64,000 bases of DNA, taken from Rikenella microfusus. GTDB taxonomy: Bacteria; Bacteroidota; Bacteroidia; Bacteroidales; VadinHA17. Where the stretch lies: contig DYKN01000014.1 in assembly GCA_020722575.1 (NCBI GenBank), forward strand, positions 1 to 64,000, in the 5' to 3' direction. This document shows, piece after piece, positions 19,532 to 28,772 of this stretch. Position 1 is the first letter of the stretch. Each line of letters starts with the position of its first letter. A model generated the notes under the pieces. It ran no database searches. It was given only the letters and a program-made list of their open reading frames with translations, and was not told the DNA's origin. Made by a program: the position numbers and the translations under genes.

Positions 19532-21796
19532 ATGAAACAGAGAAATTTTATTATATTTTTTCTTCTTAAAGGATTTTTCTTTATTCTCTGTCCTTTCTGG
19601 TTGTTTTCACAACCTGACACATCCGATTATGGGCGTGCTGACAGGCTTCAACAAATGGTTTCAGGAAAAGTCTTTTACGGCAGAGTAAGACCAAACTGGA
19701 TCAATAATACGGGGCGTTTTGTATATGAAAGTAATACACCTGATGGTATTGAATACTATATTGTCGATGCTATTACCAGGTCAAAGCAGGTTGCTTTTGA
19801 CCAGAAACGATTTGCTGAGGTATTTGAAACCGTAACAGGTCAGAAAGCTGTACCTGGTCATCTTCCAATAAGGAACATCGTCTTTTCTGAAAGACTGCGT
19901 AGTTTTTCGTTCAATTACGACAATTACAACTGGATATGTATACTTCGTAATTACCGCATAATAAGGGGTGACCAAATTACTGAAAGAATAAGATCTGGAT
20001 CAACCTGGAGCTGGGGTTTCAGAGACGAATTGCAGAATACACCCGTTCAATCGCCTGACAAAAAGTGGACAGCATATATCAAAAATTACAATGTTTATAT
20101 CAAATCTAATGAAGATACTAAAGAGTACCAGTTAAGTTACGACGGAGGAACAGGAGAATACTACTCTTCATATATGGTCTGGTCGCCTGATTCAAAAAAG
20201 CTGATGGCTAAAAGGGTACGTCCTGCCGAAAAACATATTATTCATTACATCGAATCCTCTCCCGAAGAACAGCTTCAACCAAGGCATTTTTCGTATGAAT
20301 ATCAGAAGCCTGGAGATGCAATACCACAGTTCTACCCACAGTTGTTCGACATTGAAAGAAAGAAACATATTAAAGTTGATGATTCATTAATCCCGAACCA
20401 ATATTATATTGATGAAATAAAGTGGAGCAAAGACTCAAAATATTTTACTTTCGAATATAATAAGAGAGGTCATCAGGTTTACCAGGTAATAAGGGTTGAT
20501 GCCGAAACAGGTGAAGCAAGAGTTATTATCAATGAAACATCTCCAACTTTTATCCACTACAGTGGCAAGAAATTCCGCTATGATCTCGAAAGCACAAACG
20601 AAATTATATGGGCTTCGGAAAGGGATGGATGGAATCACCTGTATCTTTACGATGCCTCGACCGGGACTGTTAAAAACCAGATTACGAAAGGTGAATGGGT
20701 TATAAGGGGAGTCGTTGGGGTTGATGAGGCAAGGAAGCAGATTATCTTCCAGGCAAGTGGAAAAGAGCCAGGTGATCCGTATTTTATTAACATTTACAGG
20801 ATAAATTTTGATGGCACCGGACTCAAGAAACTGACTGATGGTTACGGGAACCATGAAGTGAGTTTCTCGCCCGATCGCAGGTTTTTTGTTGATACATGGT
20901 CGACTGTTGATACACCACCTGTGGTGGTTCTTCGGGATGCAGAAGACGGCAGAACGATTATGGAGCTTGAGAAAGCAGACATCTCACGCCTGCTGGCAAC
21001 AGGTATCAAGCTTCCCGAGCCTTTTGTCGCAAAAGGAAGAGACGGTGTAACTGATATATATGGATTAATAATCAGGCCGATAAACTTTGACCCGTCAAAA
21101 AAATACCCTGTAATTGAAAATATTTATGCAGGGCCTCACAGCAGCTTTGTCCCAAAGAGTTTCAGTCCCATTATCAGCGGGATGCATCAGCTTGCGGAAC
21201 TCGGATTTATAGTTGTTCAAATTGATGGTATGGGAACTTCGAACAGGTCGAAAGCTTTTCATGATATTGCATGGAAGAATCTGAAGGATGCCGGGTTACC
21301 CGACCGCATTCTCTGGATAAAAGCTGCAGCAAGAAAATATCCATACATGGATACAACACGTGTGGGTATTTATGGCACCTCAGCGGGAGGGCAGAATGCC
21401 GCCGCAGCAGTACTCTTTCATCCTGAATTTTACAAAGTTGCTGTTGCCTCCTGTGGATGCCACGACAACAGAATGGATAAGATGTGGTGGAACGAACAGT
21501 TTATGGGATGGCCGATAGGCCCTGAATATGCCGAATCATCGAATGTTGAAAATGCTTGGAGGCTAAAAGGGAAGCTGATGCTTATCAATGCCGAAATGGA
21601 TAAAAACGTGGATCCGAGCTCAACCGTTCAGTTTGTCAACGCTCTGATAAAAGCCAATAAGGAATTTGAATATGTCTTCATACCAGGAGCAGGGCACTCT
21701 GGAGGAGGTCCGTACGGCGAAAGAAAAAGACGTGATTTCTTTGTCAAACATCTTCTTGGTGTAGATCCTCCAGACTGGAATTGTATAGAGAATTGA
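19532..21796 (+). CDS. S9 family (dipeptidyl-peptidase IV-like) serine peptidase
   Basis: 754 aa secreted enzyme with a signal peptide (residues ~1-27, FFILCPFWLFSQ). An N-terminal beta-propeller (WSPDSKKLMAKR, WSKDSKYFTFEY, FSPDRRFF blades) precedes a C-terminal alpha/beta-hydrolase domain. Catalytic residues are visible: serine in GIYGTSAGG, aspartate in INAEMDKNVDP and histidine in IPGAGHSGGG. It should release dipeptides or cleave oligopeptides in the periplasm, in keeping with peptide-fermenting Bacteroidota. Specificity (X-Pro or other) is not certain. Confidence 0.9.
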   Translation: MKQRNFIIFFLLKGFFFILCPFWLFSQPDTSDYGRADRLQQMVSGKVFYGRVRPNWINNTGRFVYESNTPDGIEYYIVDAITRSKQVAFDQKRFAEVFETVTGQKAVPGHLPIRNIVFSERLRSFSFNYDNYNWICILRNYRIIRGDQITERIRSGSTWSWGFRDELQNTPVQSPDKKWTAYIKNYNVYIKSNEDTKEYQLSYDGGTGEYYSSYMVWSPDSKKLMAKRVRPAEKHIIHYIESSPEEQLQPRHFSYEYQKPGDAIPQFYPQLFDIERKKHIKVDDSLIPNQYYIDEIKWSKDSKYFTFEYNKRGHQVYQVIRVDAETGEARVIINETSPTFIHYSGKKFRYDLESTNEIIWASERDGWNHLYLYDASTGTVKNQITKGEWVIRGVVGVDEARKQIIFQASGKEPGDPYFINIYRINFDGTGLKKLTDGYGNHEVSFSPDRRFFVDTWSTVDTPPVVVLRDAEDGRTIMELEKADISRLLATGIKLPEPFVAKGRDGVTDIYGLIIRPINFDPSKKYPVIENIYAGPHSSFVPKSFSPIISGMHQLAELGFIVVQIDGMGTSNRSKAFHDIAWKNLKDAGLPDRILWIKAAARKYPYMDTTRVGIYGTSAGGQNAAAAVLFHPEFYKVAVASCGCHDNRMDKMWWNEQFMGWPIGPEYAESSNVENAWRLKGKLMLINAEMDKNVDPSSTVQFVNALIKANKEFEYVFIPGAGHSGGGPYGERKRRDFFVKHLLGVDPPDWNCIEN

Positions 21797-21833
21797 ATTT
21801 TTTCTGATATTTGCGCCCTTAACTCATAAAAAA

Positions 21834-22754
21834 TTGAGCAGAAGAGCAAATACTATCTTTCTTGCAATAGTGACATGCCTGCTGTGGTCAACTGTTTATG
21901 CCGCAATCAAGATTGGATTAAAATATGAAACCCCACTTCACTTTGCAGCAAAAAGGTTTATCATCGCAGGTTTAATATTATTACCTTTTGCAGGAAAATT
22001 AAAAGATTATATTTCGATTCTTACCAGTCATCCTCGACTTGTGTTCCAGATTACTTTACTTCAGGTCATTTTGAATTATATATTTTTCTACCTGGGCATG
22101 AATTTTGTTCCTGGCGCACTGGGAGCAGTAATTGTAGGTTCTCAACCTCTTATTACCGCACTCCTTGCTGCCATAATAACAGGTAACGATTCAATTACCC
22201 GCAGAAAAATATTTACAATAATCTCAGGGATAGCAGGTATAATATTAATAAGCACGGCACGTCAGGCCCTGAAACTTGGCTCACCGGCTGAATTGCTTGG
22301 TGTATTGCTGATATTGGGAGCTAATCTCTCAACATCCCTTAATAATATTTTTATTTCGATGAAAAGTAAAGGAGTAAATCCCATTATACTAAATTCAATC
22401 TCTCTATTTGCAGGAGGTATTTTTATCTATATCATAGCTGTCATATTCGAACGACCAGCGGAGAATGAATTTCCTTTAATATACTGGGTTTCATTGTCAT
22501 GGATAAGTTTTGTTGCAGCATTTGCCTTCAGCATCTGGTATAAACTGCTGCAGCGTCCAGAAGTTAAAGTTTCGGAACTTAATCTCTGGAAATTTCTGAT
22601 ACCTGTATTTGGTGCAATTTTAAGCTGGATAATTGTGCCTGAAGAAAAACCTGACATCATAACCATAACAGGTATTATAATTATTTCATCATCCCTGCTG
22701 TTTTTCTTCAAGGGTATAAAAGGGGTAACCCTCGACAGGCATATTAACAAATAG
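21834..22754 (+). CDS. EamA/DMT-family permease
   Basis: 306 aa with about ten hydrophobic helices in two five-helix EamA repeats, typical of drug/metabolite transporter exporters. GALGAVIVGSQPLITALLAAI is the conserved region at the end of the first repeat. Start is TTG at 21834; no in-frame ATG is available upstream after the previous gene. A GATATTTG sequence a few bases upstream is a one-mismatch -7 element. It ends 4 bp from the convergent dehydrogenase gene. Substrate unknown. Confidence 0.85.
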   Translation: MSRRANTIFLAIVTCLLWSTVYAAIKIGLKYETPLHFAAKRFIIAGLILLPFAGKLKDYISILTSHPRLVFQITLLQVILNYIFFYLGMNFVPGALGAVIVGSQPLITALLAAIITGNDSITRRKIFTIISGIAGIILISTARQALKLGSPAELLGVLLILGANLSTSLNNIFISMKSKGVNPIILNSISLFAGGIFIYIIAVIFERPAENEFPLIYWVSLSWISFVAAFAFSIWYKLLQRPEVKVSELNLWKFLIPVFGAILSWIIVPEEKPDIITITGIIIISSSLLFFFKGIKGVTLDRHINK

Positions 22755-22758
22755 TCTA

Positions 22759-23793
22759 TTACAAATGAATCATTGCCTTCATAACTCCGTCGCGATATCC
22801 TGCTACAAGATCATATGCTTCTGCTACGCGATCAAAATCAAATATATGGGTAATCATTTTGTCAGGAGTTATTTTTCCGGATGATATCAGGTCAAGTGTT
22901 GGTTGAACCATTTCGTTCTGTCTTCTCACATTTTTGATAGTAATTTCTTTTCTTCTTATATCTTCGGCAACGAATTTCCATTCCCTGAAGGCTGGTATAC
23001 CTGCAATAACAAGTGTTCCACCGGGTTTAAGCATCTTTATTGCCTGATCAGCAGCTTCCTGTTTTCCGCAGCATTCAAATACCACATCGAGAAGCTCCGG
23101 TTCCCAGTTTCTTACATCTGCAACAATTTCATCTCTTTCCGGATTGCCTGTTCGGTTTGCACCCATCATGGAGGCAAGAGCAAGGCGTTCATCAATCAGG
23201 TCGGTCATATATACGCCTGCCGTTTTTTTATATTTTGCCATAAGCAGAACGCTTATTCCGATCGGTCCTGAACCTAATATTGCAATCTTTCGACCTTCTA
23301 GCCGGCCGGCCAGTTCTGTAGCATATAATCCAATAGAAAGAGGTTCAGAGAGAGTTGCAATATCAAAAGGCATTTCCTCATCAACCCTATAACAGCTTTT
23401 TTCTGGCATGACAATATACTCAGAAAGGCATCCCTCTTCCTGTCCGGGGCAACCGAGAAATCTCAGATTCAGGCATGTATGATACCTTCCCTGTCTGCAC
23501 TGTGAGCAGTTGTAACATGGCATTGCTGGATCAATTGCCACGTGGTCGCCGGGTTTCAAGCTTTTCACGTAGGGGCCGGTCTTTTCCACAATGCCTGAAC
23601 ATTCGTGCCCGAGTGTAAACGGGAATTTGACAACCTGAGTTCCTATATTGCCCTCATTGTAATAATGAATATCGGATCCACAAATTCCTACTGATTTTAT
23701 CCGTATCAGTACTTTATCACCTTTTTCAATCTGAGGGACAGGTTTATCAATAATTTCAATTTTCCTGATGTCCATCAGGACCATTGCTTTCAT
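22759..23793 (-). CDS. Zinc-dependent medium-chain dehydrogenase (xylitol/sorbitol dehydrogenase type)
   Basis: 344 aa MDR-family NAD(P)-dependent polyol dehydrogenase. Catalytic zinc ligands lie in VGICGSDIHYY and LGHECSG; the structural zinc site is the four-cysteine motif CYNCSQCRQGRYHTC; the Rossmann motif is LGSGPIGISVLL. The HYY context matches sorbitol/xylitol dehydrogenases, which interconvert polyols and ketoses (for example xylitol and xylulose). It is the last gene of the xylose operon, 57 bp after xylA, so a role in pentitol or pentulose metabolism is likely. Confidence 0.87.
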   Translation of the reverse strand: MKAMVLMDIRKIEIIDKPVPQIEKGDKVLIRIKSVGICGSDIHYYNEGNIGTQVVKFPFTLGHECSGIVEKTGPYVKSLKPGDHVAIDPAMPCYNCSQCRQGRYHTCLNLRFLGCPGQEEGCLSEYIVMPEKSCYRVDEEMPFDIATLSEPLSIGLYATELAGRLEGRKIAILGSGPIGISVLLMAKYKKTAGVYMTDLIDERLALASMMGANRTGNPERDEIVADVRNWEPELLDVVFECCGKQEAADQAIKMLKPGGTLVIAGIPAFREWKFVAEDIRRKEITIKNVRRQNEMVQPTLDLISSGKITPDKMITHIFDFDRVAEAYDLVAGYRDGVMKAMIHL

Positions 23794-23850
23794 AGCGATA
23801 TATTTAAAAAAGTTAATACCTGGCCTAACTCAGCACTATTGGCAGTAAAC

Positions 23851-25170
23851 TCAAATATACATATTTATTAATTGTTCAAGGAGTTCCTGTTTGCCGCTGA
23901 CAGGTTTAGGTTCTCCCAGTTCTTTTGCTATATCCCTGAGTTTTTCGAGAGTGAGTTTCCCATTCTCAAAATCTTTGCCTTTTCCCTTATCGAATGATTC
24001 GTATCGTTTCTTTTTAAGTTTTAGATAATCGCTTTCCTTAAGGATCTTATCGGCTATAATAATGGCTCTTGCGAAGGTGTCCATTCCGCTGACATGTGCA
24101 ATAAAAAGGTCCTCGTTGTCAATTGAATTTCGGCGTACTTTGGCGTCAAAGTTAATACCACCAGTAGTAAATCCTCCGGCATTAAGAATTATCATCATTG
24201 CCTCAGTCACCTCATAGATATTTGTTGGGAACTCATCGGTATCCCATCCGTTCTGGTAGTCTCCCTTGTTGGCGTCGATGCTTCCAAGGAGGCCTGCATC
24301 TGCTGCTACCTGAAGTTCGTGAGTAAAGCTGTGACCAGCAAGAGTTGAGTGGTTGACCTCAATATTAAGCTTGAAGTCTTTATCGAGCCCGTATTTTCTC
24401 AGAAATCCAATTACTGTAGCTGCATCGTAGTCGTACTGGTGTTTAGAAGGTTCCATGGGTTTGGGTTCAACAAGGAACGTACCTTTGAAGCCTTTTTTTC
24501 TGCCATAATCGCGTGCCAGTGAAAGCATCATGCCCATGTGGTCGAGTTCTCGTTTCATATCGGTGTTATGAAGACTCATATATCCTTCTCTCCCACCCCA
24601 GAACAAATAGTTCTGACCTCCAAGCTCAATTGTTGCATCTATGGCATTTTTCAATTGTGTACCTGCACAGGCAACCACTGAAAAGTCAGGATTTGTTGCA
24701 GCACCATTCATATAACGAGGATGTGAGAAAAGATTAGCTGTTCCCCACAAAAGTTTAACACCTGTCTGTTCCTGCAGCTTTTTCATCAGAGGAACATATT
24801 TCTCAAGACGTTTCTCTATCTCAAACACCGTTCCATTTCCAACAACATCCACATCATGGAAACAATAGAATTCGGTACCTATTTTTGTAAAGAATTCAAA
24901 GGCAGCCTCAAGCCTTTGTTTGATTTTATCATCAACTGAGAGATTATCCCATGGATAGATCCTTGTTGCATTACCGAATGGATCGCTTCCGTCACCACAG
25001 AAGGTGTGCCAGAAAGCTATTGCAAACCTGAGGTGATCTTTCATTTTCTTCCCTCCCACTTTTTCTTCGGGGTTGTACCATCTGAAAGCAAGAGGGTTTT
25101 TTGATTCAGGACCCTCATATTTAATCTTCGGGATCCCCTTATAAAATTCACTTTTAACTTTTGTAGCCAT
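23851..25170 (-). CDS. xylA: Xylose isomerase
   Basis: 439 aa, the length of the group II enzymes. It interconverts D-xylose and D-xylulose with two divalent metals. Recognisable blocks are FCFHDVDVV (catalytic histidine), [17 protein letters not shown] (metal ligand and signature), [12 protein letters not shown] and [10 protein letters not shown]. Cytoplasmic. It lies between xylB (63 bp upstream) and the polyol dehydrogenase (57 bp downstream) on the same strand, in an apparent glucuronoxylan-breakdown operon. Confidence 0.97.
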   Translation of the reverse strand: MATKVKSEFYKGIPKIKYEGPESKNPLAFRWYNPEEKVGGKKMKDHLRFAIAFWHTFCGDGSDPFGNATRIYPWDNLSVDDKIKQRLEAAFEFFTKIGTEFYCFHDVDVVGNGTVFEIEKRLEKYVPLMKKLQEQTGVKLLWGTANLFSHPRYMNGAATNPDFSVVACAGTQLKNAIDATIELGGQNYLFWGGREGYMSLHNTDMKRELDHMGMMLSLARDYGRKKGFKGTFLVEPKPMEPSKHQYDYDAATVIGFLRKYGLDKDFKLNIEVNHSTLAGHSFTHELQVAADAGLLGSIDANKGDYQNGWDTDEFPTNIYEVTEAMMIILNAGGFTTGGINFDAKVRRNSIDNEDLFIAHVSGMDTFARAIIIADKILKESDYLKLKKKRYESFDKGKGKDFENGKLTLEKLRDIAKELGEPKPVSGKQELLEQLINMYI

Positions 25171-25233
25171 AATATATAGATTTGATGATTAATTTTTATA
25201 TATGCATTATAAACAGTTTTATTTTCCGGGCAA

Positions 25234-26730
25234 TTATTTTAGGTTATCTCTCAATGTTTCTTCAAGTTTGTACTTCCAGGTTGAATATACTTCATTATAG
25301 CATTTTGTCATATTTGCATCAGGTTCAGTTACTCCTACCGTCTTTAAACCTGAGAATGCTTCTTTTTCTGACTTAAAAAATCCGCATCCTATTCCTGCTC
25401 CTCTGGCTGCTCCAAGTGATCCGTCGGTGTTATACAATACAATTACCGAACCTGTAATATTTGCCAGTACTTCTCTGAAAACCGGGCTCAGGAACATATT
25501 AGCATTCCCTGCTCTCATAATTTCAGCCTCAATACCTGTTTCTTTCATAATATCAAGTCCATATCGAAAAGAAAAAGCGATTCCTTCCTGTGCAGCTCTG
25601 AAAAGATGAGTCTGATTATGTATGTTAAAGTTAAGTCCTTCTATTTTTGCATCAATGTTTTTATTATTCAGTATTCGCTCGGCGCCATTGCCGAAAGGAA
25701 GTATAATCACTCCCTCGCTTCCCGGTTTCACTTTTGCAGCCATGTTATTCATTTCATTATATGAAAGTCCATTTCCTGCCGTTTTTCTTACCCATGAGTT
25801 CAGGATGCCAGTACCGTTAATACAAAGCAGTACTCCAAGTCGTGTATTTATACTGGAATGATTTACATGCAGAAAAGTGTTCACTCTCGAGAAAGGGTCA
25901 AATTTTTTGACATCTGTAACACCGTAAATTACTCCTGAAGTTCCGGCAGTGGCTGCAACTTCTCCATGTGAAAGAACATTCAGTGACAGTGCATTATTGG
26001 GCTGATCTCCAGCTCTGTAAGAAACAGGAATTCCTGCAGGCAGACCCAGTTCACCAGCAATATTTTTTTTCAGATAGCCCTGAATGGAAAATGATGGAAC
26101 GGCTTCGGGAAAGATAGAAATATCGAACCCAAAATAATTAAGGAGTTCATTGCTTATTTCGTTTCTTTCAAAGTCCCAGAAGATTCCTTCAGAGAGGCCG
26201 GTAAAAGATGTTTTCAGTTCTCCGGTAAGCATCATGGCGAGGAAGTCACCCGGAAGCATTATTTTATATATTCTTGCAAAGATGTCTGGTTCATTTTCTT
26301 TTACCCATGCCAGTTTGGCTGCAGTGAAATTTCCTGGTGAATTAAGCAGATGTGAAAGGCAGAATTCTTTCCCGAGTGATTCGAAGGCTTTTTTACCGTA
26401 TTCCACAGCACGGCTGTCGCACCAGATGATGGAACGGCGAAGGGGATTCAGGGCATGGTCAACGGCAACCAGTCCGTGCATCTGATATGAAATCCCTATA
26501 GCGCCTATCTGGAGTGCCTGTTTGCCAATTGCTGAGGTACATTTAATCACAGCAAGTTTAAGGTTTTTCCACCACATCATTGGGTCCTGCTCGGCCCAAC
26601 CAGGCTTTTCAGCAACGATATCCATTTCTTTTTCAGGCATAAAAGCTGAAACAAGGCATTCGCCTGATTCCCCATCCAGTATAGAAGCTTTAATTGAAGA
26701 ACTTCCTGCGTCTATTCCAAGTAATAACAT
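25234..26730 (-). CDS. xylB: Xylulokinase (FGGY family)
   Basis: 498 aa FGGY carbohydrate kinase that phosphorylates D-xylulose to D-xylulose-5-phosphate for the pentose phosphate pathway. The N-terminal phosphate-binding loop is LLGIDAGSSSIKASI; MHGLVAVD supplies the substrate-binding MHG motif; the C-terminal ATP site contains GIAFSFRYGLDIM and GSLGAARGAG. XylA directly downstream supports the xylulose assignment over other FGGY substrates. Confidence 0.94.
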   Translation of the reverse strand: MLLLGIDAGSSSIKASILDGESGECLVSAFMPEKEMDIVAEKPGWAEQDPMMWWKNLKLAVIKCTSAIGKQALQIGAIGISYQMHGLVAVDHALNPLRRSIIWCDSRAVEYGKKAFESLGKEFCLSHLLNSPGNFTAAKLAWVKENEPDIFARIYKIMLPGDFLAMMLTGELKTSFTGLSEGIFWDFERNEISNELLNYFGFDISIFPEAVPSFSIQGYLKKNIAGELGLPAGIPVSYRAGDQPNNALSLNVLSHGEVAATAGTSGVIYGVTDVKKFDPFSRVNTFLHVNHSSINTRLGVLLCINGTGILNSWVRKTAGNGLSYNEMNNMAAKVKPGSEGVIILPFGNGAERILNNKNIDAKIEGLNFNIHNQTHLFRAAQEGIAFSFRYGLDIMKETGIEAEIMRAGNANMFLSPVFREVLANITGSVIVLYNTDGSLGAARGAGIGCGFFKSEKEAFSGLKTVGVTEPDANMTKCYNEVYSTWKYKLEETLRDNLK

Positions 26731-26768
26731 AGTTTAAATTTTTTGAAGGAATTATTTAAATCGTAACC

Positions 26769-27977
26769 CTACCAGTTAAACATTGTGCCGTCACTCTTTC
26801 TATTCACAGGCAATCTTGCAGTGACATAGGGAAAACGAGCAGCTGCTGTTTCATCAATATCAACACCTATTCCCGGTGAGTCATCGATGTACATAAATCC
26901 ATTTTCAAATTTATAATTAATTTTGAAAACCTCATTTACGATTTTCTGGTGAGGCATGTATTCCTGGATACCGAAATTATTTATAGCTGTATTAAAATGC
27001 AAAGCGGCTGCAAGGGTAATGGGTGAGAGGTCGGTTGCTCCATGAAATCCGGTGGCTATATGATAAAATGAAGCAAAAGCAGCCACTTTCTGGAGATGGG
27101 TTATACCGCCTCCGTGCGATAGAGGCATTCTGATATAATCAATTAATTGTTCTGTGAACAATAATGTATAATCATAAACAGTATTAAAAACCTCTCCGAT
27201 AGCGATAGGAGTTGTGGAATGTTGTCTTATAAGTCTGAGGCTTTCCTGAAGTTCGCAGGCAACGGGATCTTCGATCCAGAAAAGATGGAAAGGTTCAAGT
27301 TCTTTTGCCAGCCTGGCTGCTTCAACAGGAGTGCAACGATGATGGACATCATGGAGCAGATGAACATCACTACCATACACTTCACGTATTTTTTCAAACA
27401 CTCCTGGAATAAAATTAAGATAAAGGGAAGTGTCCCATTTTTCTTCAGGTGGAAGGCCTTTATGTGCCGGTTCATAGGATTTTTTCTCTTTAGCAACTCC
27501 GTAAGCATCCGATAATCCAGGTATTCCGCATTGAACTCTTACTGCTTTATATCCTTCATCAATCTTTTTTCCAACATTTTCAATTGTTTCATCAATGTTT
27601 GCACCGTTTGAATGAGCATAAACGAGAATCTTATCCCTGCTTCTTCCTCCCAGCAGGTTATAAAGAGGAGTGTTAAGAGTCTTTGCTTTAATATCCCAGA
27701 GTGCCATATCGATAGCCGATACGGCGCACATTGATACTGCTCCTCTGCGCCAGTAAACGCCCCTGTAGAAATAGTGCCATATATCTTCAATGTTACGGGG
27801 ATCTTTTCCGATTAACGCCGGAATACAGTAATCTGTAAGATAAGTTGCCACACTTTTTTCCATTCCGTTAAGTGTAGCATCACCCAACCCATAAATACCC
27901 TGATCGGTATAAATTTTTAATGTAACAAAATTCCGACCAGGCGAACAAATAATTACCTTTGCGTCAGTTATTTTCAT
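26769..27977 (-). CDS. manD: D-mannonate dehydratase ManD (enolase superfamily, RspA-like)
   Basis: 402 aa. The N-terminus (ITDAKVIICSPGRNFVTLKI) and GVYWRRGAVSMCAVSAIDMALWDIK are diagnostic of the ManD subgroup of the mandelate-racemase/enolase superfamily. Active members dehydrate D-mannonate to 2-keto-3-deoxy-D-gluconate with Mg2+. HDVHHRCTPVEAARL and IEDPV hold metal ligands. Its place between GH67/SDR and xylB fits the glucuronate branch of glucuronoxylan catabolism. Some RspA-like members have low activity, so full catalytic competence is inferred. Confidence 0.9.
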   Translation of the reverse strand: MKITDAKVIICSPGRNFVTLKIYTDQGIYGLGDATLNGMEKSVATYLTDYCIPALIGKDPRNIEDIWHYFYRGVYWRRGAVSMCAVSAIDMALWDIKAKTLNTPLYNLLGGRSRDKILVYAHSNGANIDETIENVGKKIDEGYKAVRVQCGIPGLSDAYGVAKEKKSYEPAHKGLPPEEKWDTSLYLNFIPGVFEKIREVYGSDVHLLHDVHHRCTPVEAARLAKELEPFHLFWIEDPVACELQESLRLIRQHSTTPIAIGEVFNTVYDYTLLFTEQLIDYIRMPLSHGGGITHLQKVAAFASFYHIATGFHGATDLSPITLAAALHFNTAINNFGIQEYMPHQKIVNEVFKINYKFENGFMYIDDSPGIGVDIDETAAARFPYVTARLPVNRKSDGTMFNW

Positions 27978-27994
27978 TATTGAGAAATTATTAT

Positions 27995-28738
27995 TTAAAA
28001 ACCTATTGAATTTCCTCCGTCAACTGGTAGCACTACTCCTGTAATGAAAGTTGCCGATTCAGAAACAAGGAATGATACGGCATCTGCCACTTCTGAGGGT
28101 TTACCAAGTCGGCGGAGAGGTGTTCTCGAAAGGACTCTGTTCTTTCTTTCAGGGTCTGAATCGAGTGCAGACGACGACATATCGGTTTTAATAAAGCCAG
28201 GTGCAATACAGTTGACTCTGATGTTAAAAGGTGCGAGTTCCACGGCCATAGCTCTTGTCATGCCTTCAACAGCTGACTTTGATGCTGAATAAGCCACAAC
28301 ACCCGGCAATCCATATTTAGCCGCCATTGAACTTATATTAATAATTGACCCTCCACCATTTTGAACCATTATCCTGACCACTTCACGGGATAGAACAAAA
28401 ACCGAGGTTTGATTGGTTAAAATAATTTTCTGATATTCTTCATTGGTTACCTCCATAAAAGGCTTCTTCAAATGAGTTCCAGCATTATTAACAAGCACAT
28501 TAATTCTGCCAAATTTGTGATTTATTTTTTTTACGAGTTCAGGTATCTCATCAAGTTTATTAAGATCAATTATAAAATATGATGTCTCTTTTCCAATTTT
28601 TTTGCAAGTTTCTTTAAGCTTTGTCTCGTTACGTCCAGTAATAATACATATAAATCCATCAAGCGATAGCTTTTCTGCAATTGCAAAACCAATACCTGAT
28701 GAACCGCCTGTAATTAATGCTACTTTCTGATTATCCAT
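27995..28738 (-). CDS. SDR family oxidoreductase, probable fructuronate/mannonate reductase
   Basis: 247 aa classical short-chain dehydrogenase. Cofactor motif TGGSSGIGFAIA, NNAG in VLVNNAGTH, and the catalytic Tyr-Lys in YSASKSA are visible, with a C-terminal PVDGGNSIGF. FabG-like SDRs act on many hydroxy or keto groups. The position 17 bp before manD and 34 bp after the GH67 gene suggests it reduces D-fructuronate to D-mannonate, replacing UxuB. That substrate is inferred from context. No uronate isomerase (UxaC) is in the window. Confidence 0.86.
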   Translation of the reverse strand: MDNQKVALITGGSSGIGFAIAEKLSLDGFICIITGRNETKLKETCKKIGKETSYFIIDLNKLDEIPELVKKINHKFGRINVLVNNAGTHLKKPFMEVTNEEYQKIILTNQTSVFVLSREVVRIMVQNGGGSIINISSMAAKYGLPGVVAYSASKSAVEGMTRAMAVELAPFNIRVNCIAPGFIKTDMSSSALDSDPERKNRVLSRTPLRRLGKPSEVADAVSFLVSESATFITGVVLPVDGGNSIGF

Positions 28739-28772
28739 TTTAGATTCAATTCTTACAAATATTTTTTGATTT